Assembly (NCBI GenBank): GCA_029532625.1
Contig: JARFXM010000004.1
Coordinates: 2,108,001 to 2,172,000, forward strand
Reading direction: 5' to 3'
Source of the DNA: Lomentospora prolificans
Taxonomy: Eukaryota; Ascomycota; Sordariomycetes; Microascales; Microascaceae
DNA: 64,000 nt
A program made the position numbers and the translations under genes. This document shows, in pieces, positions 46,552 to 56,830 of the stretch. Position 1 is the first letter of the stretch. Each line of letters opens with the position of its first letter. The notes under the pieces were generated by a model. It saw only the letters and a program-made list of their open reading frames with translations, searched no databases and had not been told where the DNA came from.

Positions 46552-47796
46552 CGTTGAATTTGGTGTCCTGTATACATTGTAATTATCCGTGTTTTCGCCA
46601 GGCGACTATCATTATTTTTCTGGTACGACTAGCATACGCTCTCATGGCTGCCGCGGGAACGCATAGAATAGCGGTGATGTGTCTGGCGTTTGGCGTGTAG
46701 GGGCTTTTTTAAATCATTTTTCGTTTAGTGTCTCATTGGCGACGAGGTCGACCTACGGCATAACCCTACGCATTACTCCAGTCCGAGAGCACTACAAGCT
46801 GATTCAAAAGAGGGAAAGGGGCAGACAGGTCCTTTACCAATACCAGAGCCCATATCCATATCCATGCTAGGGACAGTTCTTATTCCCCTTTTTCCTTCGT
46901 CGTGTCTTGTTCTCCCCTCGACATGTCTTGATTTGGCAAGTTAAACTGATTTTGGGGGTTGACTCAGGGTTGGCTCACCAATAAACAGACAATTCTGAGT
47001 GATGTCTCGGTTTCTCAGGTCTGTCCCATCACGCACTTTTCCAACTTTCCTCTCGATGCCACTCGACTGGTGCCAATGGCAGTTGGGCTTTCTTCTCTCT
47101 CCCCTCACTGCAAATGCGTGTGTAACGCTAGGACATCCGTGTTTAGACCCAGAAAAGGCTACAAGCCATCGGCGTTCTCGTTAAGCTCCAGCAACCAGAA
47201 GACGGGATGCCGGACGTAACAAACATCTTGGGGCGTTTCTAGTTGAGTAGAAGATATTTGAGGCTTGCTAAGCTGGTGCCATCAACTCAATCGCTCGACA
47301 GGTGAGAATGTCTAATATCACCCTTTAACTTAAACACCACAGTCTTACCCAGGAGGAAATGGTCACCCCTGTCTAATTAAGCTCTATAGCAACTGTCTCT
47401 TGACTGACAGGTAAATTGAGGCTCCATGGCCCTAAATCCCATTAAGCCCTCGAACCACTCATTAACGCTTGACTGCGTTCCGCGCTTAGTTTGGCGTTTT
47501 GTGTCAGACAGTTCTCCCGCGCCGCTATTTGCACATCTTCATGTAAGCTCGTCAAGACGCGAAGAGGCGGGTACGGAAACCAGAACACTCCATCCAGCGG
47601 TATGGAAATCATGTATATAATCAGGCCTTGACCTCATGGTAATCCTCTTGTTTTGTTCTTCTCTTCACCAATCCGGTCGTTTCACTTCTCTTTCACTTCT
47701 TGGAGGGATTAAAAACCCAACAGCTTTTGTCCTTTTTCAAGGCCCAAGAGCTACCACATTCCTTACCTTTCTTATACTTTCGTTTTCCCTTTCAAA
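46552..47796. other. Intergenic region upstream of the GH16 gene
   Basis: No gene is recognised. A 64-residue frame from ATG at 47426 is featureless. The last ~150 bp before ATG 47797 are pyrimidine-rich leader sequence. The GH16 frame is open back to 47713 but contains no ATG. Confidence 0.5.
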
Positions 47797-50132
47797 ATGG
47801 CTTACGACCTCGTTACTTCCTATGCGGGGGAGTCGCTCCTTTCCGGATTCAACTGGTTCAACGGCGACGATCTCTCCAATGGTTTCGTTAGCTACCAATC
47901 GCGGGAAGATGCCAACAAGCTCGGCCTCTACGAGATCACCAACGGCGGCGCCGTCATTCTGAGGGCCGATTCCACCGAGGTCGTCCCTACCGGCGGCCGG
48001 GGTCGTGCTAGCATCCGATTGGAGAGCAAGGAGACGTACAATCACGGCCTTTTCATCGGTGACTTTGCTCACATGCCCAAGCCCAAATGCGGCGTCTGGC
48101 CTGCCTGTAAGTTGCCAACTTTTGTAGGGGAGATTCACTCTGTGAGCACGCAAGACTAACGCGCACCTAGTCTGGGCCTATGGTCCTGACTGGCCCAACA
48201 ATGGCGAGGTCGACATCATCGAGGGTGCCAATAACGCGGATACAAACCTCATGGCCAGCCACACGTAAGTAGAAGCGTGCATCCTCTCCGGTATGGTGAC
48301 ATCTTTGTTCGAAAGACTTACATAATATTCCAGTTCTAATGGCTGCTCCAGCCCCCAAATCGACGAAGTCTACTTCACTAGCCAGCAGATCAACCGAGAC
48401 TGTGGCACCGACAGCTTCAACGGCCTTGTCGGCTGCAACTACGTGGGCGTCGATACCCTCGGCTACGGTGACGGTTTCAACGCCGTTGGTGGTGGGGTCT
48501 ACGCCATGGAGTGGGACGAGGAGTACATCAAGATTTGGAACTTTCCCCGCGGCTCCATCCCCTCGGATATCAAGGCCAAGAAGCCCGATCCCTCCAAGTG
48601 GGGTCCTCCGGTATCCGTCTTTGGTGGCGCCACCTGCGAAGTCGACCGGTACTACCATGACATGAGCCTTGTTCTCAACATTGTGAGTCCGGCCCCTGGT
48701 ACCACTTTCTCTCTCTCCAAAGAGAGTCACGCTTTGCTAACTCGTGCAGAACTTCTGCGGTGATTTAACCTCCCTCCGTTGGGACAGCGAGGGCTGCTCT
48801 AAGGGCGGCGAGCTTACCTGTGATGCCTTCGTCAGGTACAACCCCGGCGAGTTCGACGAGACTTACTGGGAGGTCAACTACATTGATGTCTACGAGGTTT
48901 CCGGTAGGCCCAAACCTGGTCCCCCAAAGCCCAATCCCGGCAAGCCCAGCACCCCTCTCCCTGTTCCCTGGCCTGTTGGTGACGGTAACGACAACGGCGC
49001 CCATGGTGGAAATGGTGGTGATGGCGGCAATGGTGGCAACGGTGGCGATGCAAGTGGTCATCCTAGGCTTAGGCCTCATCCTGACGCGGCTCCCAGGCCC
49101 GCCCCTCAGCCGGGCCCCGATGGTGGCAATGGACATGACAACGGTGGCCACGGAGGACACGGTGGTAGCGGTGGTGATGGCGGCGATGGCGGCGATGCTG
49201 GAGGCCGCCGCAAGCCTAACCCTCGCCCTTATTCGGATTCTTGGCCCAGTCCTAAGCCTGGCCCCGGTGGTGACGTTGGGGATGGAAGGGATACCAGCCC
49301 TGGAGGCCGTCACCCTCCCGCTCCCAGCAGGCCCAAGTGCTTCGGTCCCCACTGCGATGGTTCTCTATTCCCTCCCGTGAACGGCACACGATGTAGAGGC
49401 GCCGAGTGCGGTCTCCCCTGCAAGGGTCCTGGTTGCGACGCTTGGCGCGGTGGAAAGCCTGGGCCCCACTGTCCCGGTCCTAAGTGCAACGACGGTGATG
49501 GTGATGGTAGCGATGACGGCCATAGGAGTCACGGTGGTGGTCGCCCTGGTTTCGATCCTACTCGTTCCGGCTCTGGAGGCAACGGCGGCAACGGTGGTAA
49601 TGGTGGTAACGGAGATAACGGTGGCCGGCCTCACCCTGGTCCTCGCCCTAGCTCTGGTGGAAACGGCGGTGACGGAGGAAATGGTGGAAATGGTGGAAAT
49701 TGTGGAAATGGTGGAAATGGTGGAAATGGTGGAAATGGTGGAAATGGAGGTGACGGTGGAAGTGGTGGAAGTGGTGGAAATGGAGGTGACGGTGGAAGTG
49801 GTGGAAATGGAGGTGACGGTGGAAACGGAGGCAATGGAGGCAACGGGGGCGATAGTACTAGTGGCCGCCCTCACCCTGGTCCCCGGCCCGGCCCTGCCAA
49901 TGATGGAGGTGACGGCGGCAATGGTGGGGATGGAGGCAATGGAGGTGGTGCTGGTGGTCGCCCTCAGCCTCCCCATGGTCCTCCTCCCCGTCCCGGCTCC
50001 CCCGGTCCCCGTCCCGATGAGGACGACGCCGACTCCAAGCACCACGGTCATGTCCAGGCAGGAGCGGCTACCCTGGGCGGTGGTCTCCTCAGTACCATCA
50101 CCATGGCTGGCATCCTCGCGTTCTTCCTATAA
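47797..50132 (+). CDS. GH16-family beta-glucanase-like protein with long Gly-rich tail and GPI-type C-terminus
   Basis: Four exons, 47797-48106, 48171-48264, 48334-48682 and 48750-50132, give 711 residues. Residues 1 to about 300 are a GH16 fold close to fungal mixed-linked (1,3;1,4) or 1,3-glucanases. The catalytic motif is GEVDIIEG, with nucleophile Glu116 and acid/base Glu121. Residues about 306-690 are a low-complexity tail of GGNGGDGG repeats, RPHPGPRP spacers and a block of C-x-G-x-x-C motifs. The last ~25 residues (after KHHGHVQAGAAT) are hydrophobic and resemble a GPI-attachment signal. ATG 47797 (AAAATGG) starts directly in the GH16 domain with no signal peptide, which is odd for a wall protein: either a leader exon was missed or export is unconventional. 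Confidence 0.85.
49000..49960 (+). repeat. Gly/Asn/Asp-rich coding repeat
   Basis: Irregular tandem repeats encoding GGNGG and GGDGG units. They are purest at about 49,670-49,850, where the 9-bp unit GGTGGAAAT recurs many times. Long spurious open frames appear on both strands here because of the repeat periodicity. Confidence 0.9.
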
Positions 50133-50852
50133 GGGCGTAAAGGCTTGGTCATCTTTTTCTTCTTTCTTCTTTCTTTTTTGAGTTTGGGTCTCTTGTTTCT
50201 TTCTTTCCGTTTTCTATTGTGTTGTAATTATGCCAATTCATAGTCCTCGCTTTAGGGAAAGGAAAATGGAGCTAATCAGTTCATCTACAAAGTTACTTAT
50301 CCTGCCGGTTGGTTCTTGCCATCGCCTGCTTCCATGTTCTGCGCGATATTCCGCGCGATATTCCGTGGCGTAAAATCCCCGGCATGAGTCATTCGGCGGG
50401 CTTGCCAAACTGCATGAACGAATTAGTGCACGAAGGAAGAAAGCGAGATGTCCCCGCTTTGATGGCCTATTTGACGCTCAAATGTCTCAGCAACCGTCAT
50501 CGACGCACTACTTCGGCTCCCCCACGTCGCGCAAAAGTCCAAGTTGGGTAGGAGGCTGTTGTCTGCCTCCAAACTTGAAAGGGTCGAAGGGACCGTTCAC
50601 GTCCATTAACAAAGACAGAAAGCCGAACCTAGTGATCAAGAGTTAAGCCATATAGTTCAAGCTTGAAAGGGCCTGGAACGCGTACCTCTGAGTTCCTTCT
50701 TACTCCGTTCTCTGTAAGTCACCAATTTATATGCAGGCTAGAGACTAGCTTTTGAAAACCACTGTCTACGTTTAAATCGCTTCCTCCTCTGCTTCTGCTC
50801 GGTTTGAGAGCCACCCTGTTTGAACGAGTGTGTAACAATCAATTGGGACAGA
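50133..50852. other. Intergenic region between GH16 and ABC-F genes
   Basis: Holds the GH16 3'UTR (T-rich) and the ABC-F promoter. A short tandem duplication, GATATTCCGCGC GATATTCCG, lies near 50,344-50,365. No gene is seen. Confidence 0.5.
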
Positions 50853-53365
50853 ATGACTTCAGCTGCATCCGAGTCGGTGGCGACGATTCTCGTCACTTGC
50901 AAGCAGACACGTTTTCATATTGAAACCCCGAATTACCGGGAGGTATGCTTGCACGGGCGCATGCGGTGTACTGAGACGGACTAATTAAACTGATGACTCG
51001 CTTGTAGCTCGACGTAGAGGGCCTGAACATTACTGTCAAATCTGCTGAGAAGAGCGTTGGGACAGCAAAAGCCAAGGGGAAAGCTAAGGCTAAAGGCGAA
51101 GGAATAGAAATCCTCTGTGATGCCAAGCTGAAGCTGCAAGCCGGCCAGCGATATGCCCTCCTGGGCCGCAATGGCTCGGGCAAATCCAGTACGTGGAGAC
51201 CGCAAGTTCCTACATGATGACCAGAAAGCATACCGAAATGAGAGGCTCATTTCCATTGTACAGCGTTAATGAAGGCGGTCGCCGAGAAGTTGATTCCAGG
51301 AATTCCCGAGAACACTCGCATCTCTATCTTGCAACAGACTCGGGCGGATGACGCGAACACCGATACACCTCCCGGAAATGGTGCCATTGAAAAATCCGCG
51401 ACTTCTTCCGCTGGGAGGACCGTCCTTGAAGAGGTCGTCGAGCGGGCTACGGCAAGACACGATATCGAACGGGAGATTAGAAGTAAGTACAGCAGCCTGT
51501 CCGCAGCCAAGTGCAACACTAACGGGGCGACTCATCAAGCGTTGGCTTCCGGAGTCAACTCTTCAGACCCCTTTGCGCCTGTCAAGGCTGTGAGGAAATT
51601 GAAGCATGAGCGTCTCCTGAAGAAGCAGTTCCTTCTTGACAAAGATGCACGGTTGAGAAGCGGTGCACGCGGGATGCAGGCGAGGAAAGCGCTCATTGCG
51701 GGAGAAAAAGCAGTCGCGGAGTCGGCTGCACTGTAAGTCCCCCGTTCCATGCTAGGGTTATACGGTTTCTTATACTGAATGGGCGGCCCCAGCCTTGAGC
51801 AACCCGATGAAGACATCACCGCCGATGCTCTGCAGGCGGAAACGCAGGAAGCCGTGGACATGGTTGCCGAGCTCCAGCTGCGGGTCGAACCATCACGTCT
51901 CTCCGAGGTCGAGGCGAAGGCTAAAAAAATCTTGACTGGTCTCGGCTTTACCGAAGTTTACATGGCTAAGCCCGTAGCGAGCCTTTCTGGAGGCTGGCGC
52001 ATGAGGACGGCCCTTACTGTAGCGCTGCTCCAGGAGACCGACATTCTGATTCTTGACGAGCCTACAAATTTTCTCGATTTGCTGGGCATCATCTGGCTTC
52101 AGAGATACCTACAGTCGTTGCAAGACATGGCTGACCCACCAACCTTGATTCTGGTATCACACGACAGAGACTTTATCTCCCTATGTACGGACCTGATGAT
52201 CCTCAAGGACAATAAGATCACTTATTTCCACGGCGACCTCCCAAGCTACGAAGCTGCGCAAACGGATCGAAAGCTCTGGCTCACCAAGATGAGGGAGGCA
52301 CAAGACCGACAGCGCGCCCATATGCAAAAATCAATCTCCAACAACATCAAAGCGGGCAAGGCCAACGACGACGATAACAAGTTGCGTCAGGCCAAGTCGC
52401 GGCAGAAGCGTCTCGATGACCGTTTTGGCCTCAACGTCAATGCTCGCGGCGGGAAGTTTAAGTTGAACAGGGACCTGCCTGGGTATCACACTTCAGCCCG
52501 TGAGGAGATCGAAGTGCCGCAGGATGATCGAGGTGTCACGATTGTGCTTCCCGAGCCTACTGATTTGCGTTTTCCGGGGGCGCTTATCTCGTTGGAGGAT
52601 GTGGGTTTCCGATATGGAGGAACTTCTCGCCTGAAGTCCCAATCCCAACAGCAGCCACAAGTGTTGGATAACATTACCCTCTCGGTGGGTTTGGGTGATA
52701 GAATTGGGATTCTCGGTCTCAACGGTGCGGGTAAATCTACGCTCATCAAGCTGCTTGTTAATGAGATTAACCCTACGAAAGGGACGGTAACCGTGCATCC
52801 GCGCCTCAAGGTTGGGTATTACTCCCAGCACGCAGTTGAGGAGCTCCAAGCCATGGGCCGCAACGAGCCTACGTTGACCGCTCTGGCGCTTCTCACAAAG
52901 GAAGTTGAGGGTGAGCTAGATGAAGGTCGGGTTCGTGGCCTTCTCGGTTCTCTAGGCCTGCCAGGCCGCCTATCTTCCGATGTTCCCGTTGCAAAGCTCT
53001 CTGGCGGGCAACTCGTACGTCTTCAGCTGTCGCGACTCCTCTGGAAGCATCCGCACTGTCTGATTCTCGATGAAGTGACGACCCATCTTGACTATGAAAC
53101 TGTTACAGCCTTGCGTGAAGCCCTACGCTACTGGGAGGGTGCCGTGGTGTTGGTGAGCCACGACAGGTGGTTCATGAGGGGTGTAGTGGAGAATGTAATT
53201 GATGAGGTAGAGGCCGACGACACCGACGTGGAGGAGGATGATGAGGAGCAGAAGCGACGACGGGTTGTGTATCGATTGAAGGGGGGTGCGTTGACGGTTC
53301 TGGAGAATGGCGTTACACAGTTTGAGGAGGGGTTGGAGAAGCGGGTGAGCAGGCTTCTTGCCTAA
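50853..53365 (+). CDS. ABC-F family ATPase
   Basis: Five exons, 50853-50942, 51008-51188, 51264-51482, 51540-51732 and 51793-53365, give 751 residues. There are two ABC ATPase domains and no membrane segments, as in ABC-F proteins that act on ribosomes. Domain 1: Walker A GRNGSGKS (Lys89, split by intron 2), signature LSGGWRMR, Walker B ILDEPTNFLD (Asp316), switch LVSHDRDF. Domain 2: GLNGAGKST (Lys542), LSGGQLVR, Walker B ILDEVTTHLD (Asp654), VSHDRWF. The linker holds a Lys/Arg-rich helix. The 57-nt intron 51483-51539 is a multiple of three and contains no stop, so read-through would give a 770-residue form. I infer splicing from the GTAAGT donor, a CTAAC branch site and the AAG acceptor. It does not look like Gcn20 or New1; the exact role is unknown. 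Confidence 0.88.
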
Positions 53366-56039
53366 CAACGGGCTTAATTTCCTTTGGTTTCCATTGTCGT
53401 CATGTCCAGAGTCGTTTTAGGCCGGAGGAGACGATTCTCTCGTGTAAGTTTTTACTAGCGATTCCAAGTTATATCACCGAGCAAGTGGTCTAGAGTAGAA
53501 TACGAGCGCGGGTTTATTTCCATCATCCTCTTCTACCAGCTACCACTGGTAGCTCGGGTAGACCTTGACTGGGTCCTCGACGTTAAGCTTCATATGCAAC
53601 TCTGTCGATCTGGTACGTGAGATGATAGAGGCTACATAGCCTCATAGCTCAATCATTCACAATGCCATACTGATCAATTTACGACTGGAGAGCACAAAAA
53701 TGCCGAACAGAGGAGCGGATAGAGGGCCGAGAAGTGGACCAAACGCCCGAGAACAGGGAATGAACAGCAGGTGACCCCGGACTCGACCGTGTACGCAAGT
53801 TTGCGCTTGTACGAGGGGCGAGTAGACCATTTGTCAGTTCTCCAAGCGAGGATGCGAAATCCTTTCTTTCTTTCTTTTTCTTTCTTTTTCTCTTCTAAAC
53901 AAAGGAAGAGGAGGACAGGCCGATCCCAGGCGTTCCTCTGTCTGCGAATTGGGTGCAGATGATCCGCCGGGCTTTCCGCACTATATTTGGATGAACAGAG
54001 AGGCTTGGGAGATATATTCGCTTAACAGGCTAATTCAGAAGGTGCTGATGGGATTGATCTTGCATCAGGAAATGAACCAAGCTATTTCAAGGCGCCGGCG
54101 AGGACTTGCATTGAAGTCTTTCTCGACTATTCTAGTTTGAGTAAGGCTTCATATTTACATCTTGACCTGGGAATAGTGACTGTATGGGGGGGCCCAAATC
54201 AAGACACAGAATGGCGTTGCGGATCCCGCCTTGTTCTAGCGCGGGGAATCTCGATACATCTTTGACGACGCAAGATCGCCCTCATTCTCTCTCTGGGGAA
54301 ATACCGCCTACCTTAGCATGCTGGGCAGAAATAGATTACGGCTGTGAACCGTTCATGGTACTTCGTTTCCCCCATTTCTTTGGACATTGCCAGGTGCCAA
54401 CCGCCTGGTAGTTTATAACAATGCACCAATCCAACAGGCGGTCTCTTCCCTCCAAGGATCAAGATCGACTGGCTATTGGGTGGAGGCAAAGATTGAATCG
54501 TCTGCAGTTTAGCACTGCTACTACTGCCAGGCAAGGTACGAATCTTGGTGGCTGTCATGGGCAGTACAAGTAATAGTAGTATTACGGTTTCTGTTCCATT
54601 TGAGGTTCTCCATTGACTTGCCCAGACGCTTTGCCTCAAACCGGCCAATCTCATTTCAGGATTGGGTATCCTCATTCCACCCCTGCCCTCCCCCTTGCTC
54701 CTGTCCAGGGTATGTGCTATTCCTATTTCAGTCCGCCTGCAAAAAGGGCCGGTGCCTCTTCCTGGCTGGTGCGCTCTCTCGTCCTTGGTTGCCCCCTTCA
54801 CTTCTTTCTCATTTGGCAAATTTGGCAAGAGGTGAAAGTCAAATTCTACTCCTGAGAAAAACAAGCCTGGCCATTTCTTTTTCTAGATGGCACGCGAAGC
54901 AAGGGCAAGGGAGGATAGTGCCGTCTCCCTTGTTTCCTTTTCTCCGTACCCTTCCCCTTTGGCTCGGTTGTCTTCTAATACGTGGAGGTGATATTCCAGG
55001 GCGACGTGCTGATGCGCGGATTTTCGAAACATAATCTTCGTTGGTCCCGCGGTGAGTACTTCGTAGGCCATGCCGCGTGGTCAGAAGTGGTGTGGAAAGG
55101 ATTCACGCGTGCGTAATAGACGAGTATGGATAATAATACAATTTCTCTTCTATTACGCTCACCGTTTTGTTGCTGGGCCAAGGATGATTTAGCTTGCGGA
55201 GGCTAATATCGGCAGATTATTCAAAGTCGACAGATGGATGGATACCAGCTCCCGATGAAAGTCGAGGGTACTGTGATAGCTTCATCAAATGTGACTGGGT
55301 CCTGGTACTATCTACAACGAGATTAATCAAAATTATGCACGGTAGCTGCTCGCCAAGAGAGTCTCCTGGGCGGGTTCAATGGTCCTTGTTCCTGCGCCTG
55401 CCACCCGAGTTGTACCTGAGGTGCCTGTGCCTGGGCGCATATGTATTTTTGTGGCAGGAATAAAGTACCGACGTACCACGACACCTTTGGCGCTGGGCTG
55501 CTTTGCTGCTCTGACGGCTGCTTGTGGACTTGGTAGGCTGGGATGTAAGATTGCAATCACGCCCAAGATCAGTTACTGCAACCCCGGCCTGGTCGAGGCA
55601 AAGTGGTGTGTGCTCTCGTCGCCCCCAAAGTCCAGTCTGAGCCCAAAGGCAAGCCCCATCGTGCCTGGTCCACTTCCTTCCTCTAATGAAGCCCGTCCTT
55701 CCCTCTTCTCTTCCTTCCATCTCAACCTCACCCCCAATCCAACTCTGAATTCCGTTGTTGTGACGACTTTACACAACGCACCTTCCCCAAGTTGCAGGCT
55801 TATCAAACTGCGTTCACTCTTTTCAACCAGCAAGCTTCCGAATTTCAGAAATTCCTCCTGGAATCTCTGTGCGTTTATTTTCCACTCGTTCGTATCATCC
55901 TCGAATTCGCGCTATCCGTCCTCGGTTTCGATCCGATAACCCAAACACACAACATCAATTCTCACACTTTGAAACATAATCGCCAACTTTATCGCCAACT
56001 TAATCCGAATTTCCGAGCTCTCTCGAATAAATAGCAACA
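53366..56039. other. Intergenic region upstream of the secreted Cys-rich protein gene
   Basis: About 2.7 kb without a convincing gene. It contains a (CTTT)n stretch at about 53,862-53,890. The longest frame, 55379-55939, starts with ATG but is Ser/Pro/Leu-rich leader-like sequence overlapped by an antisense frame. The stretch 55,680-56,030 is pyrimidine-rich and is probably the 5'UTR of the next gene. Confidence 0.5.
53862..53890. repeat. (CTTT)n microsatellite
   Basis: Imperfect CTTT repeat with CTTTTT variants. Confidence 0.8.
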
Positions 56040-56830
56040 ATGAAGGTCACTATTGCCGCCGTTTTAGCACTTGCTGCTACCGTCGCTGCCGAGAATGTCA
56101 AGTTCACCAGGGCCGCTCCCGCCCAGCTTGGCAGACTTCTCCGCCGCCAGGAAGATGCTGGCTACGAACCCGAGGTTCGCGAGTGTGGTGACGGAAACAC
56201 TTGCGCTGAGGCTTGTGGTGCCGGTTACGAGCAGTGCGAATCGACTGATAGCGCTAATCACTGCTTCAACCCCGCCGCTGGCGAGACCTGCTGCAAGTTC
56301 CTTGGTCTCGGATGTGAGTTTCTCTCTCTCTCTTCTTTCTTGCCTCGGGCAAAGCTGCCCAATCTTGTGTGCAATTGAGTTTCGTTCCATGTAATCAATG
56401 GCCAGGGTGGGCTCGCGCGATGGTTGACATGCTGACATTCTGGTTTGCGATAGCTTCTTGTAACGCCGGTTACTTCTGTGCCCATGATATCGACCAGAGT
56501 ACTGTCTGCTGTGCCGAGGGCAAATCGCTTGAGGAGTGCGCGGCTCTCAACAGTGCTGGTGCCTTGACCTCAGATCCTCCCGTAACCTCGTCCGCAGAAC
56601 CCACCTCGACCGCCGTCGAGTCCTTCAACTCCACCAGCACCATCGCGCCCAGCTCGACCAGGGGTGCTTCGATCAACGGTACCACCTCGTCCGGCTCGTC
56701 CCAGACCCGCACTGGTACCTCGCCTACCAGCGCCCCTACCCAGGTTCCCCCCGAGAACGGTGCCGTCAGTTTCGTCCCCGCCACTGCGGCCGCCCTCCTT
56801 GCCGTCGGCGCCTTTGCCGCCCTCTTCTAA
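56040..56830 (+). CDS. Secreted Cys-rich, GPI-type cell-surface protein
   Basis: Two exons, 56040-56313 and 56454-56830, with a 140-nt intron, give 216 residues. Residues 1-17 are a clear signal peptide (MKVTIAAVLALAATVAA). LLRRQ at about 33-37 is a likely Kex2 cleavage site. A compact module of 12 Cys follows, including two CC pairs (ETCCKF and TVCCAE). A Ser/Thr-rich stretch of about 90 residues (likely O-glycosylated) then leads to a small-residue hydrophobic end (PATAAALLAVGAFAALF) typical of GPI attachment. The protein should sit on the plasma membrane or in the wall. The Cys pattern is seen in uncharacterised ascomycete surface proteins; it is not a CFEM domain by its spacing. No enzymatic motif is visible. 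Confidence 0.87.

Noticed and set aside
49365..50181. Long frames on both strands (up to 243 residues) over the GH16 tail
   Set aside because: They are periodicity artefacts of the Gly-encoding repeat.
55379..55939. 186-residue + strand frame from ATG
   Set aside because: Ser/Pro/Leu-rich, pyrimidine-rich sequence, overlapped by an antisense frame and lying where the 5' leader of the 56040 gene is expected; no motif.
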